A model generated the notes under the pieces. The model had not been told where the DNA came from and ran no database searches. It saw only the letters and a program-made list of their open reading frames with translations. This document shows, one piece after another, positions 1 to 6,394 of a stretch of DNA of 7,189 nucleotides. Origin of the DNA: an uncultured Oscillospiraceae bacterium (GTDB lineage Bacteria; Bacillota_A; Clostridia; Oscillospirales; Oscillospiraceae); assembly GCA_900770015.1 (NCBI GenBank), contig CAAGIU010000067.1, forward strand, positions 1 through 7,189, given 5' to 3'. The translations under genes were made by a program, and so were the position numbers. The number at the start of each line of letters is the position of its first letter. The first letter of the stretch is position 1.

Positions 1-52
1 CGATCCTTTACCGATGAGTGTATGGAACCGGATAACGAACGGCGTGCACGAA

Positions 53-102
53 GGCTCCCTCTGGGAGGGAGACGGCAGCTAAAGCCTGTCTGAGGGAGAG
101 AG
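53..102 (+). repeat. Two-hairpin repeat module, copy A
   Basis: The module starts with GGCTCCCTCTGGGAGGGAG, a 7-bp stem (55-61 with 65-71) closed by TGG. A weaker second hairpin follows around 73-90 (GAC-GGC paired with GCC-TGTC, one bulge), then the tail CTGAGGGAGAGAG (90-102). The same order of parts recurs at 153-200 on the minus strand and from 7145 on the plus strand. I recall repeats of this style in Oscillospiraceae genomes, but cannot name a curated family. Confidence 0.75.
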
Positions 103-152
103 CCCCGGTTCTTTTGATGCGTAACGAGGGAAGCGCTGGTGGTCGACCAACG

Positions 153-200
153 CTCTCTCCTTCAGTCCGCTTCGCGGCCAGCTCCCTCCCAGAGGGAGCC
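153..200 (-). repeat. Two-hairpin repeat module, copy B
   Basis: Read on the minus strand, this begins with the same 19-base GGCTCCCTCTGGGAGGGAG as copy A. Its first stem is 182-188 paired with 192-198. A different second hairpin follows (CCGC 167-170 with GCGG 174-177), then the tail CTGAAGGAGAGAG (153-165). It faces copy A and forms the inner part of the large inverted repeat. The second stem differs in sequence from copy A but still pairs. Confidence 0.75.
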
Positions 201-283
201 TTGGTGCACGCCGTTCGTTATCCGGTTCCGTCCACTCATCGGTAAATTACAATTTGACTAAAAGCTGAACAAAGCCGTTATAC

Positions 284-313
284 AAAAACGCTCCCCTCCG
301 AAACGGAGGGGAG
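284..313 (-). terminator. Rho-independent terminator of the isomerase gene
   Basis: A perfect 10-bp GC-rich stem (291-300 with 304-313) with a three-base loop lies 13 bases beyond the stop codon of the minus-strand gene at 326-1783. On the minus strand it is followed by CG and five T residues (288-284). Stem, loop, T-tract and position all fit an intrinsic terminator for leftward transcription. Confidence 0.9.
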
Positions 314-325
314 ATTCTTATTATA

Positions 326-1783
326 TCAGGTCAGCTCGGCGTTGGCCAGGAGAATGGCGTCATACTTGACGGTCAGGGGGCTTGCCGCAACAATTTCATT
401 GGCCGTTTCATTGGCCTTGGTTCTGGCAAAGTCCTCTTTTGCGTACTGCTCCCACAGCAGGTGGCTGCCGCAGAAGTACATAACATGGTAGCCATACTCC
501 GTCCTGACGATGCCGGTGTCGCCTTCCTTGCGCTCCGCGTCGAAGCACCAGTCGTTGAAAGCAGCTACCATCTGTCCCTCGGTGACGCCCTCGTACAGGC
601 CGCCGTTGGTGTTGGAGCCGGGGTCCTGGGAGTATTCGTTGGCCAGGGCGGCAAAGCTCTCGGCGGTGGCATCGCCCTCCAGCCACTGGTTCAGGATGTC
701 CTGTGCGGCAGCCTCACCGGCGGCCCAGGCCTCCTCGGACAGCTCCTCGGTGCTGGCGGCAGTCTCGGCGCCCTCGGGGTACACCAGAATGTGGCGCACA
801 TCCACGGACTTGCTCTCCTTGGTGATGCCGGACTGGGCATAATCGTCGGCGTGCTCTTCAAAGAACGCTTCCAGCTCTTCCGCGGTGGGCTCCACGGAAT
901 CCATCAGCTCATAGAAGTAGCCGTTGGCCTTGTAGTAGGTCTCCATGAAGTAGCGGTACTCGTCGAAACCGGCGGCGTTGCCCAGGCTGGCCTTGATCAT
1001 GGCCTCGCCGGATTCAAAGCCGTTGGCAATTGCGGTGGAATTCACATCCTCCTCCACATTGTCAAGAACTGCCTGCTGATTCTCCGGCAGAACGAAGCCG
1101 TTGACCTCAGCCTCGGCAGCCATGGTGGCGTAATTGGCCCAGGCGTTCAGGGCAGAAGCCAGGAAGTACTGCTGCCAGGTCATGGAAGTGTCCGTCAGCT
1201 GGCACATCTGGGTATCCAGGCTCTGCTGGATATCCAGGCCGAAGTAGGCGGCATAGGCGCCGTACTGGGTCATGAAGTTGCGCACCTGCATCCAGTAGAA
1301 AACCTGCAGCTGGCCCAGGGTCAGCTCATGATCGCCTGCGGTGGCAACCACGGTATCTCTGGCGGCGATGACGGCTTCATCGTCGGCGGTGTAGGTGCCC
1401 TTGCAGGTGGCGTCGTCGGGGTTTCCGTCGGCGGGGACGGTGGGCGGCTCCGTCTCGGTGGCTTCCGTAACGGTCTCGGTGACGGCGGGCTCGGACTCCG
1501 CCGCGCTCAGTCTGCCGTTCATCACGACGGCTGCCACCAGTACCACCACAACCGCGATCAAAGCCAGCACAAAAATCGTCTTGCCCGCAGACAGCTTCTT
1601 TTCGGCAGGCTTTTCGGCAGCTTCAGGTTCGGCAGGCACAGGTTCGGAAGCAGGGGCTGCTTCGGCGGCAGGCACTTCCTCCGTCACCGCAACTGCGGGA
1701 GCTTCGGCGTTATCCTTGCCGCACTTGGGACAAACGGAGCTGTTTTCTTCCAGTTCCGCTTCACAGAATTTACATTTTTCCAT
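326..1783 (-). CDS. Zinc-ribbon, membrane-anchored parvulin-type peptidyl-prolyl cis-trans isomerase
   Basis: The 485-residue product probably helps fold exported proteins at the outer face of the membrane, as PrsA-type parvulins do. Residues 1-25 form a zinc ribbon (C4-x2-C7 and C18-x2-C21). Residues 26-63 are an Ala/Glu/Pro-rich linker, and about 69-88 a hydrophobic membrane segment. An acidic Thr/Glu-rich stretch precedes a helical SurA/PrsA-like N-domain (~135-315). The rotamase domain (~327-438) has VRHILV with H331, the YSQDPGS..NGG segment (384-395), and EYGYHVMYF with H433, matching the conserved histidines of parvulins. There is no lipobox, unlike PrsA lipoproteins; I infer a type II topology with the ribbon in the cytoplasm. 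The start is supported by AGGAAAGGGA at 1800-1791, seven bases upstream, and a promoter just beyond. The gene ends at its own terminator and is monocistronic. The isomerase family call is firm; its clients are unknown. Confidence 0.9.
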   Translation of the reverse strand: MEKCKFCEAELEENSSVCPKCGKDNAEAPAVAVTEEVPAAEAAPASEPVPAEPEAAEKPAEKKLSAGKTIFVLALIAVVVVLVAAVVMNGRLSAAESEPAVTETVTEATETEPPTVPADGNPDDATCKGTYTADDEAVIAARDTVVATAGDHELTLGQLQVFYWMQVRNFMTQYGAYAAYFGLDIQQSLDTQMCQLTDTSMTWQQYFLASALNAWANYATMAAEAEVNGFVLPENQQAVLDNVEEDVNSTAIANGFESGEAMIKASLGNAAGFDEYRYFMETYYKANGYFYELMDSVEPTAEELEAFFEEHADDYAQSGITKESKSVDVRHILVYPEGAETAASTEELSEEAWAAGEAAAQDILNQWLEGDATAESFAALANEYSQDPGSNTNGGLYEGVTEGQMVAAFNDWCFDAERKEGDTGIVRTEYGYHVMYFCGSHLLWEQYAKEDFARTKANETANEIVAASPLTVKYDAILLANAELT

Positions 1784-1815
1784 TGGTCATTCCCTTTCCT
1801 AAAAAAAGTGACCCT

Positions 1816-1844
1816 AGTTTATCACGTTTTTCCCATAAATGCAA
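1816..1844 (-). promoter_or_regulatory. SigA-type promoter of the isomerase gene
   Basis: On the minus strand, a -35 TTGCAT (1844-1839) and a -10 TAAACT (1821-1816) are separated by exactly 17 bases. The predicted start near 1809 leaves a leader of about 26 bases containing the ribosome binding site of the 1783 start codon. Inferred from consensus match and spacing only. Confidence 0.65.
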
Positions 1845-1882
1845 GGGAAGAATGCATCCACCCGGCAGGAAAATCGCAAACC

Positions 1883-1946
1883 GCGGGTTCCGGCCCGCTT
1901 TTTCGGGACGTTCCTTTCCCGGTATTGCCGGAATCGCCGGCTTTTT
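1883..1946 (+). other. Two tandem T-tailed hairpins (terminator-like), no obvious gene to terminate
   Basis: The first hairpin pairs GCGGG (1883-1887) with CCCGC (1894-1898) and is followed by TTTTT (1899-1903). The second pairs GCCGG (1927-1931) with CCGGC (1937-1941) and is followed by TTTTT (1942-1946). Both have terminator form only for rightward transcription, yet they lie upstream of the miaB promoter and no rightward gene precedes them. They might stop stray or antisense transcripts, end a small RNA, or be chance in GC-rich DNA. The stems are short (5 bp). Confidence 0.35.
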
Positions 1947-1971
1947 CCTCCGTCAAGCGGGAATTTAATCC

Positions 1972-2000
1972 TTGAAAAAAGGGCGAACAAATGTTATAAA
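1972..2000 (+). promoter_or_regulatory. SigA-type promoter of miaB (probably miaB-mutS)
   Basis: A -35 TTGAAA (1972-1977) and an extended -10 TGTTATAAA (hexamer TATAAA, 1995-2000) are spaced 17 bases apart, a very good match to the Gram-positive housekeeping consensus. Transcription would start near 2007, leaving a leader of about 30 bases with a strong ribosome binding site. It also argues against any upstream extension of miaB, since the promoter would lie inside the coding region. Confidence 0.75.
1984..1997. promoter_or_regulatory. Possible LexA (SOS) box overlapping the miaB -10 element
   Basis: CGAACAAATGTTAT fits the Bacillus/Gram-positive LexA consensus CGAACRNRYGTTYG at every position except the last two. 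It sits between the -35 and -10 elements and covers the first half of the -10, where a bound repressor would block RNA polymerase. A two-mismatch 14-mer at a promoter may be chance, so this is a candidate only. Confidence 0.35.
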
Positions 2001-2024
2001 TTAAGGTTGAGAGACTATCATTTC

Positions 2025-2030
2025 AGGAGA
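2025..2030 (+). promoter_or_regulatory. Ribosome binding site deciding the miaB start
   Basis: AGGAGA lies six bases before the ATG at 2037. The reading frame is open back to 1839, but no comparable site precedes the earlier in-frame codons, and the promoter lies at 1972-2000. The 2037 start is therefore preferred. Confidence 0.85.
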
Positions 2031-2036
2031 GACACC

Positions 2037-3440
2037 ATGAATACAAAAACCACTGTGATCACCCCGGAGGAGCTGGACAGCCAGTTTGCCTATTGTGATA
2101 AAATCGCCGCCCTTTGGGCCCAGTCCGGCATAACCCCCACCGCCTATGTGGAGACCTACGGCTGCCAGCAGAACGAGGCGGACTCCGAAAAGCTGCGGGG
2201 CTACCTGGCCCAGAGCGGCTACGCCATTGTGCAGGAGGCCGAGGGCGCCGATGTGGTCATTATGAACACCTGCGCCATCCGGGAGCACGCCGAGCAGCGG
2301 GTCTTCGGCAATCTGGGCGCCCTGACCCACACCAAGCGCCGCCACCCGGGGCAGAAAATCTTCCTGTGCGGCTGCATGGCAGGCGAAAAAAAGGTCAGCG
2401 ACCGGATCAAAGCCAGCTATCCCCATGTGGACGGTGTGTTCTCCACCCATCATCTGTGGCAGTTCCCGGAGATTCTCTACGGCGTGCTGACCCAGAAAAA
2501 ACGGAAATTCTACATTGAGGACGAGCCCGGCTCCATCGCCGAGGGCATCCCCCAGGTGCGCGACTCCCAGCTCAAGGCCTGGGTGTCCATCATGTACGGC
2601 TGCAACAATTTCTGCACCTACTGCATCGTCCCCTACGTCCGGGGTCGGGAGCGCAGCCGTCAGCCGGAATGCATTCTGGCTGAGTGCCGCCAGCTCATTG
2701 AAAACGGAGCCAAGGAGATCACCCTTTTGGGACAGAATGTCAATTCCTACGGCAAGGATCTGGACTCCGGCATGGATTTTGCGGATCTGCTGGCGCAGAT
2801 TGCCCAGATCCCCGGAGACTTCCTGATCCGCTTCATGACCAGCCATCCCCGGGATGCCTCGGAAAAGCTCTTTGATACCATGGCAAAATATCCCAAGATC
2901 GCCAAGCAGCTGCACCTGCCCTTCCAGTCCGGCTCCAGCCGGGTGCTGAAGGCCATGAACCGCCACTACGACCGGGAGACCTATCTGAAAAAGGTGGCCT
3001 ACGCCAAATCCGTCATGCCGGAGCTGGTGCTGACCAGCGATGTCATCGTTGGCTTCCCCGGTGAGACCGAGGAGGAATTCGAGGAGACTGTATCCCTCAT
3101 CACCCAGGTGCACTACGACAGCCTGTTCACCTTCATCTTCTCCCCCCGGGCCGGCACCCCCGCCGCCTCCATGGAGGACCCCACCCCCAAGGAGGAGAAA
3201 AACCGCCGCTTTGACCGCCTGTGCGCCGTCCAGAACGCCATCTCCGAGGAAACCCACAGAGCCTACATCGGAAAGACCATGCGCTGCCTGGTGGACGGCA
3301 CCGACAAAGACCTGCTCACCGCCCGCACCGAAGGAGGCCGACTGGTTCGGTTTGCAGGAAGCGAAGACCTGATCGGCTCTTACCAGAACATCACCATCAC
3401 CGGTGCCACCACCTGGAGCCTCACCGGAGAGCTTATCTGA
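2037..3440 (+). CDS. miaB: tRNA-2-methylthio-N6-dimethylallyladenosine synthase MiaB
   Basis: This radical-SAM methylthiotransferase adds a methylthio group to i6A at position 37 of tRNAs that read UNN codons, using two 4Fe-4S clusters. The 467-residue length is normal. The N-terminal UPF0004 domain (~35-150) holds the three auxiliary-cluster cysteines: C43 in TYGCQQNEAD, C79 in NTCAIREHAE and C113 in CGCMAGEK. The radical-SAM core (~175-400) carries C189-x3-C193-x2-C196 in YGCNNFCTYCIVPYVRG, followed by the GRERSR segment, LLGQNVNSYG (230-239) and LPFQSGSSRVLKAMNRHY (294-311). A TRAM RNA-binding domain fills ~403-467. NTCAIRE, CGCMA and the QNVNSYG motif favour MiaB over the related MtaB and RimO. 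mutS follows after 149 bases with no strong terminator between, so cotranscription is likely. No defects seen. Confidence 0.96.
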   Translation: MNTKTTVITPEELDSQFAYCDKIAALWAQSGITPTAYVETYGCQQNEADSEKLRGYLAQSGYAIVQEAEGADVVIMNTCAIREHAEQRVFGNLGALTHTKRRHPGQKIFLCGCMAGEKKVSDRIKASYPHVDGVFSTHHLWQFPEILYGVLTQKKRKFYIEDEPGSIAEGIPQVRDSQLKAWVSIMYGCNNFCTYCIVPYVRGRERSRQPECILAECRQLIENGAKEITLLGQNVNSYGKDLDSGMDFADLLAQIAQIPGDFLIRFMTSHPRDASEKLFDTMAKYPKIAKQLHLPFQSGSSRVLKAMNRHYDRETYLKKVAYAKSVMPELVLTSDVIVGFPGETEEEFEETVSLITQVHYDSLFTFIFSPRAGTPAASMEDPTPKEEKNRRFDRLCAVQNAISEETHRAYIGKTMRCLVDGTDKDLLTARTEGGRLVRFAGSEDLIGSYQNITITGATTWSLTGELI

Positions 3441-3464
3441 AACCGTTCTGCCTTTGACAAAGTT

Positions 3465-3489
3465 TAGAGGAGGATCGTATCCTCCCCTA
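3465..3489. repeat. Small hairpin in the miaB-mutS gap
   Basis: GGAGGAT (3469-3475) pairs with ATCCTCC (3479-3485) around a CGT loop. One mismatch further out, TAG (3465-3467) pairs with CTA (3487-3489). No T-tract follows on the plus strand, so it is not a standard terminator. It may be a remnant of a dispersed palindromic repeat or an mRNA processing or stability element between the two coding regions. Confidence 0.5.
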
Positions 3490-3521
3490 CAGCTGCCGGG
3501 CGGTTTGATTCCATGATGCCA

Positions 3522-3548
3522 TTCACCGCACCGCCAAATTCATATACT
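3522..3548 (+). promoter_or_regulatory. Weak candidate internal promoter for mutS
   Basis: A good -10 hexamer, TATACT (3543-3548), lies 42 bases before the mutS start codon. The best -35 candidate, TTCACC (3522-3527), is only a partial match and its 15-base spacing is short. A separate mutS promoter is therefore possible but poorly supported, and read-through from miaB is at least as likely. Confidence 0.25.
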
Positions 3549-3589
3549 GAGCATAGCCGACAAATAAATCAAAAAGAGGATTATCTGAT

Positions 3590-6196
3590 ATGGCCGCAAA
3601 TTCCACCGAGCTGACGCCCATGCAGCGGCAGTACAAGAGCATCAAAGAACAAAACAAGGACTGCATCCTGTTTTTCCGGCTGGGCGACTTCTATGAGATG
3701 TTCAACGAGGACGCCCAGCTTGCCGCCCGGGAGCTGGATCTGACCCTGACCACCCGGGATCGGGGCAAGCCCAAGGAGGAGCAGACCCCTATGTGCGGCG
3801 TGCCCTACCACAGCGTGGACTCCTACATCGCCCGGCTGGTGCAGAAGGGCTACAAGGTCGCCATCTGCGAGCAGATGGAGGACCCCGCCCTGGCCAAGGG
3901 GCTGGTGGAGCGGGACATCACCCGCATCGTCACCCCCGGCACCGTCACCGAAAGCTGTATGCTGGACGAAAACCGGAACAACTACATGGCCTGCATTTAC
4001 GGCGAAAGCGGCCGCTTCGGCCTGGCCTTCTGTGATATCTCCACCGGCGCCTTCTACGCCACCACCTGCGCCGATGTCCAGAGCGCTGCCTCCGAGCTGG
4101 GCCGCTTCTCCCCCAGCGAGGTGCTCCGGTGGGGCACCGATGTGGATGACGATGCGCTGCAGGATGTGCTGTTCCGCCGGTTAAGCTGCTGCGTGGACGA
4201 GGGTAGCGCCCCGCTGTTCGAGCTGGAAGCCTGCCGCAGCCTGCTGGAATCCCACTTCCACCAAACCATGGAGCAGCTGGGGCTCACCACCTTCCCTGCC
4301 GCCGCCATCGCCAGCGGCGCCCTGCTGCAGACCATGCTGACGCTGCAGAAAAATGACCTTGCCCACATTCGGGAGCTGCAGTATTACACCACAGGCCGGT
4401 TCATGGAGCTGGATCTGGACGCCCGGAGAAATCTGGAGCTGACGGAGACCATGCGCTCCAAGGAAAAGAAGGGCACCCTGCTCTGGGTGCTGGACAAGAC
4501 CCACACCGCCATGGGCGGACGGATGCTCAGAAGCTGGCTGGAAAAGCCGCTGCTGGATGCCGCAGAGATCACCCGCCGTCAGGCCGCCGTGGAGGAGCTG
4601 GTGGAGAACCCCATCATCCGCGGCGAGCTGGAGGAGGCGCTGAAGGATGTCACCGATCTGGAGCGGGTCATGACCCGGGTGGTCACCGGCACCGTCAACT
4701 GCCGGGATCTGCTGGGTCTTGCCAGAGGCTTCCGGGCTCTGCCCCTGGTGAAGGAGCAGCTGGAAAAAGCCGACTCCGCCCTGCTGAAAAAGCTCAACGC
4801 CTCCATCGATCCCATGGCCGACTGTGCAGCCCTCATTGAAAAGGCCATTGTGGACGATCCACCGCTGACCGTCCGGGAGGGCGGCATCATCCGCAAGGGC
4901 GCAGACCCTGAGGCCGACCGGCTCCGGGACATCATGGAGGGAGGCTCCGGCACCATCGCCGCCATCGAAGCCTCCGAGCGGGAGAAAACCGGCATCCGCA
5001 CCCTGAAGGTGGGCTTCAACCGGGTCTTCGGCTACTACATTGAAGTCTCCAAGTCCTTCATGGATCAGGTGCCCGATCACTACATCCGCAAGCAGACCCT
5101 GGCAAACTGCGAGCGCTACATCACCCAGGAGCTGAAGGAGCTGGAAAACCAGGTGCTCACCGCCAAGGACCGGCTGACGGCTCTGGAATACCAGATTTTC
5201 ACCCAGCTACGGGAGCATCTTGCCCTGCAGGCAGGCAGAGTCCAGCTCACCGCAGGGGCGGTGGCTGCGGCGGACTGCCTGTGCTCTCTGGCTGCCGTGG
5301 CGGTTCAGCGGGGCTACTGCCGTCCCGAAATCAGCCTGGGCAGTGAGATTTCCATCACCGACGGCCGCCATCCGGTGGTGGAGGCCATGCTCCGCGATTC
5401 CCTGTTCGTGCCCAACGACACCAGTCTGGGCAGCAGCGACAACCAGGTTTCCATCATCACCGGCCCCAACATGGCGGGTAAATCCACCTATATGCGCCAG
5501 GTGGCGCTGATTGTTCTGATGGCCCAGATGGGCTCCTTCGTCCCGGCAAGGTCCGCCCGGATCGGACTGGTGGACCGGGTGTTCACCAGAATCGGCGCCC
5601 GCGACGACCTTGCCTCCGGACAATCCACCTTCATGGTGGAGATGTCGGAGGTGGCCTCCATTTTGAAGTACGCCACCTCCCGGAGCCTGCTGATCCTGGA
5701 TGAGATCGGCCGGGGCACCTCCACCTACGACGGCATGTCCATCGCCCGGGCAGTGCTGGAATATGTGGCAAATCCCAGGCGTCTGGGCGCCAAAACATTG
5801 TTTGCCACCCATTATCATGAGCTTTCCACCATGGAGGACAAGCTCCCCAACGTGAAAAACTACAACATCGCCGTGAAGAAGCGGGGCGACCAGATGATCT
5901 TCCTGCGCAAAATCGTCCCCGGCGCCACCGACGACAGCTACGGCATCGAGGTCGCCAAGCTGGCGGGTCTTCCCAACGCCGTCATCACCCGGGCCCGGGA
6001 AATCCTGCAGGAGCTGGAAGCCGAGGGCGGGAAAACTGCCGCCCCCGCTGTCATCGCCGAGCCTGCCGATCAGGTCAGCATGATGGATCTGACCGGACAG
6101 CAGATCGTAGCGGCTCTGCGCGCCATCAGCGTGGAGACCCTGACCCCCATCGAGGCCATGAACGAGCTGTACAAGCTGCGCAAAATGCTGGACTGA
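3590..6196 (+). CDS. mutS: DNA mismatch repair protein MutS
   Basis: MutS recognises mismatches and small loops in newly copied DNA and, with ATP, recruits MutL. The 868-residue length is normal for MutS1. The mismatch-binding domain I (~5-120) has GDFYEMF with the F34-x-E36 wedge motif. Connector, core/lever and clamp domains cover ~125-565, including the conserved FNRVFGYYIEV segment (476-486). The ATPase domain has Walker A GPNMAGKST (625-633), the DDLASGQSTFMVEM signature region (672-685), Walker B LLILDE (D704, E705) followed by IGRGTS, and THYHEL (740-745). QVSMM (828-832) resembles the sliding-clamp binding motif of bacterial MutS. The C-terminal helix region (833-868) matches the family end. 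AGAGGA at 3575-3580, nine bases upstream, supports the start. Lack of Smr and presence of domain I rule out MutS2. The usual neighbour mutL is not next; an inverted-repeat element and a CPBP gene follow. Confidence 0.97.
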   Translation: MAANSTELTPMQRQYKSIKEQNKDCILFFRLGDFYEMFNEDAQLAARELDLTLTTRDRGKPKEEQTPMCGVPYHSVDSYIARLVQKGYKVAICEQMEDPALAKGLVERDITRIVTPGTVTESCMLDENRNNYMACIYGESGRFGLAFCDISTGAFYATTCADVQSAASELGRFSPSEVLRWGTDVDDDALQDVLFRRLSCCVDEGSAPLFELEACRSLLESHFHQTMEQLGLTTFPAAAIASGALLQTMLTLQKNDLAHIRELQYYTTGRFMELDLDARRNLELTETMRSKEKKGTLLWVLDKTHTAMGGRMLRSWLEKPLLDAAEITRRQAAVEELVENPIIRGELEEALKDVTDLERVMTRVVTGTVNCRDLLGLARGFRALPLVKEQLEKADSALLKKLNASIDPMADCAALIEKAIVDDPPLTVREGGIIRKGADPEADRLRDIMEGGSGTIAAIEASEREKTGIRTLKVGFNRVFGYYIEVSKSFMDQVPDHYIRKQTLANCERYITQELKELENQVLTAKDRLTALEYQIFTQLREHLALQAGRVQLTAGAVAAADCLCSLAAVAVQRGYCRPEISLGSEISITDGRHPVVEAMLRDSLFVPNDTSLGSSDNQVSIITGPNMAGKSTYMRQVALIVLMAQMGSFVPARSARIGLVDRVFTRIGARDDLASGQSTFMVEMSEVASILKYATSRSLLILDEIGRGTSTYDGMSIARAVLEYVANPRRLGAKTLFATHYHELSTMEDKLPNVKNYNIAVKKRGDQMIFLRKIVPGATDDSYGIEVAKLAGLPNAVITRAREILQELEAEGGKTAAPAVIAEPADQVSMMDLTGQQIVAALRAISVETLTPIEAMNELYKLRKMLD

Positions 6197-6223
6197 CAGG
6201 AACCACCAATCGGCAAATTTCAA

Positions 6224-6384
6224 TTTTCTGAAGAGAGTGAAGATTGGAAAGTTGAGAGTGAAGATAAGGGTAATCTTCCTTTTCTTCGGTAAGTTTCCGG
6301 GAAATGCTGCATAGTCAATTTGGAAACTGCGGATTTCCCTTATATCTCCACTCTTCACTCTCCACTCCCCACTCTGACTGAAAA
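6224..6384. repeat. Nested imperfect inverted-repeat element between mutS and the CPBP gene
   Basis: Complementary segments are nested in order: TTTTCTG (6224-6230) with CTGAAAA (6378-6384, one mismatch); AGAGTG (6234-6239) with CACTCT (6370-6375); GAGAGTGAAGA (6254-6264) with TCTTCACTCTC (6352-6362); ATAAGGG (6264-6270) with CCCTTAT (6337-6343); and AGTTTCC (6292-6298) with GGAAACT (6322-6328). The 12-mer GAGAGTGAAGAT also occurs twice directly (6233-6244 and 6254-6265), 21 bases apart. Purine-rich GAGAGTGAAGA strings with pyrimidine-rich complements are, from memory, common between genes in Oscillospiraceae. No coding capacity is seen. A transcript could fold into one long hairpin and might stabilise or end the mutS message, though no T-tract is present. 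Confidence 0.75.
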
Positions 6385-6394
6385 CTATATTTTT

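Larger units (their letters stand above)
7..246. repeat. Large imperfect inverted repeat (~65-bp arms)
   Basis: The left arm at 7-71 is the reverse complement of the right arm at 182-246 with only three mismatches by eye (two near 20-22, one near 50). The arms enclose about 110 bases that are themselves partly complementary, because each half carries a copy of the same two-hairpin module (53-102 and 153-200). The centre includes a 10-bp palindrome, TGGTCGACCA, at 140-149. No open reading frame of note lies here, so there is no sign of a transposase and any mobility would have to be in trans. It could be a MITE-like element or two repeat units joined head to head. It lies just beyond the terminator of the minus-strand isomerase gene. 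Confidence 0.9.

Noticed and set aside
1..246. CRISPR array or origin of replication
   Set aside because: The repeats are inverted and too few, with no regular direct repeat-spacer pattern and no DnaA-box cluster.
284..313. Part of the upstream inverted-repeat family
   Set aside because: Its stem sequence is unrelated to the GGCTC modules and it has a proper T-tract placed right after a stop codon, so an intrinsic terminator explains it.
1808..1825. GTGA-N10-TCAC inverted repeat near the isomerase promoter as a CRP/FNR-like operator
   Set aside because: The arms are only 4 bp and the spacing does not match the CRP or FNR consensus.
461..1975. Long plus-strand open frame (504 codons) opposite the isomerase gene
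   Set aside because: It is the mirror of a GC-rich coding region: low-complexity Gly/Val/His-rich translation, no recognisable domain, no ribosome binding site, and it runs through the isomerase promoter. The minus-strand frame has clear parvulin motifs.
1839..2036. 66-residue N-terminal extension of MiaB
   Set aside because: The frame is open, but the extension contains the promoter at 1972-2000 and two T-tailed hairpins, does not resemble MiaB N-termini, and lacks a ribosome binding site, whereas ATG 2037 has AGGAGA.
2001..3257. Minus-strand open frame of 418 codons opposite miaB
   Set aside because: Shadow of the miaB reading frame, with a Gly/His/Leu-rich translation and no family motif.
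4181..5080. Minus-strand open frame of 299 codons opposite mutS
   Set aside because: Shadow frame in GC-rich DNA; mutS is intact and full length on the other strand.
5207..6358. Minus-strand open frame of 383 codons opposite the mutS C-terminus and the repeat element
   Set aside because: Antisense shadow of the ATPase domain extended by chance through the repeat; no domain or start signals.
6320..6394. 25-residue N-terminal extension of the CPBP protein from a TTG
   Set aside because: It would be encoded inside the inverted-repeat element, begins with a rare start codon, and has no Shine-Dalgarno.
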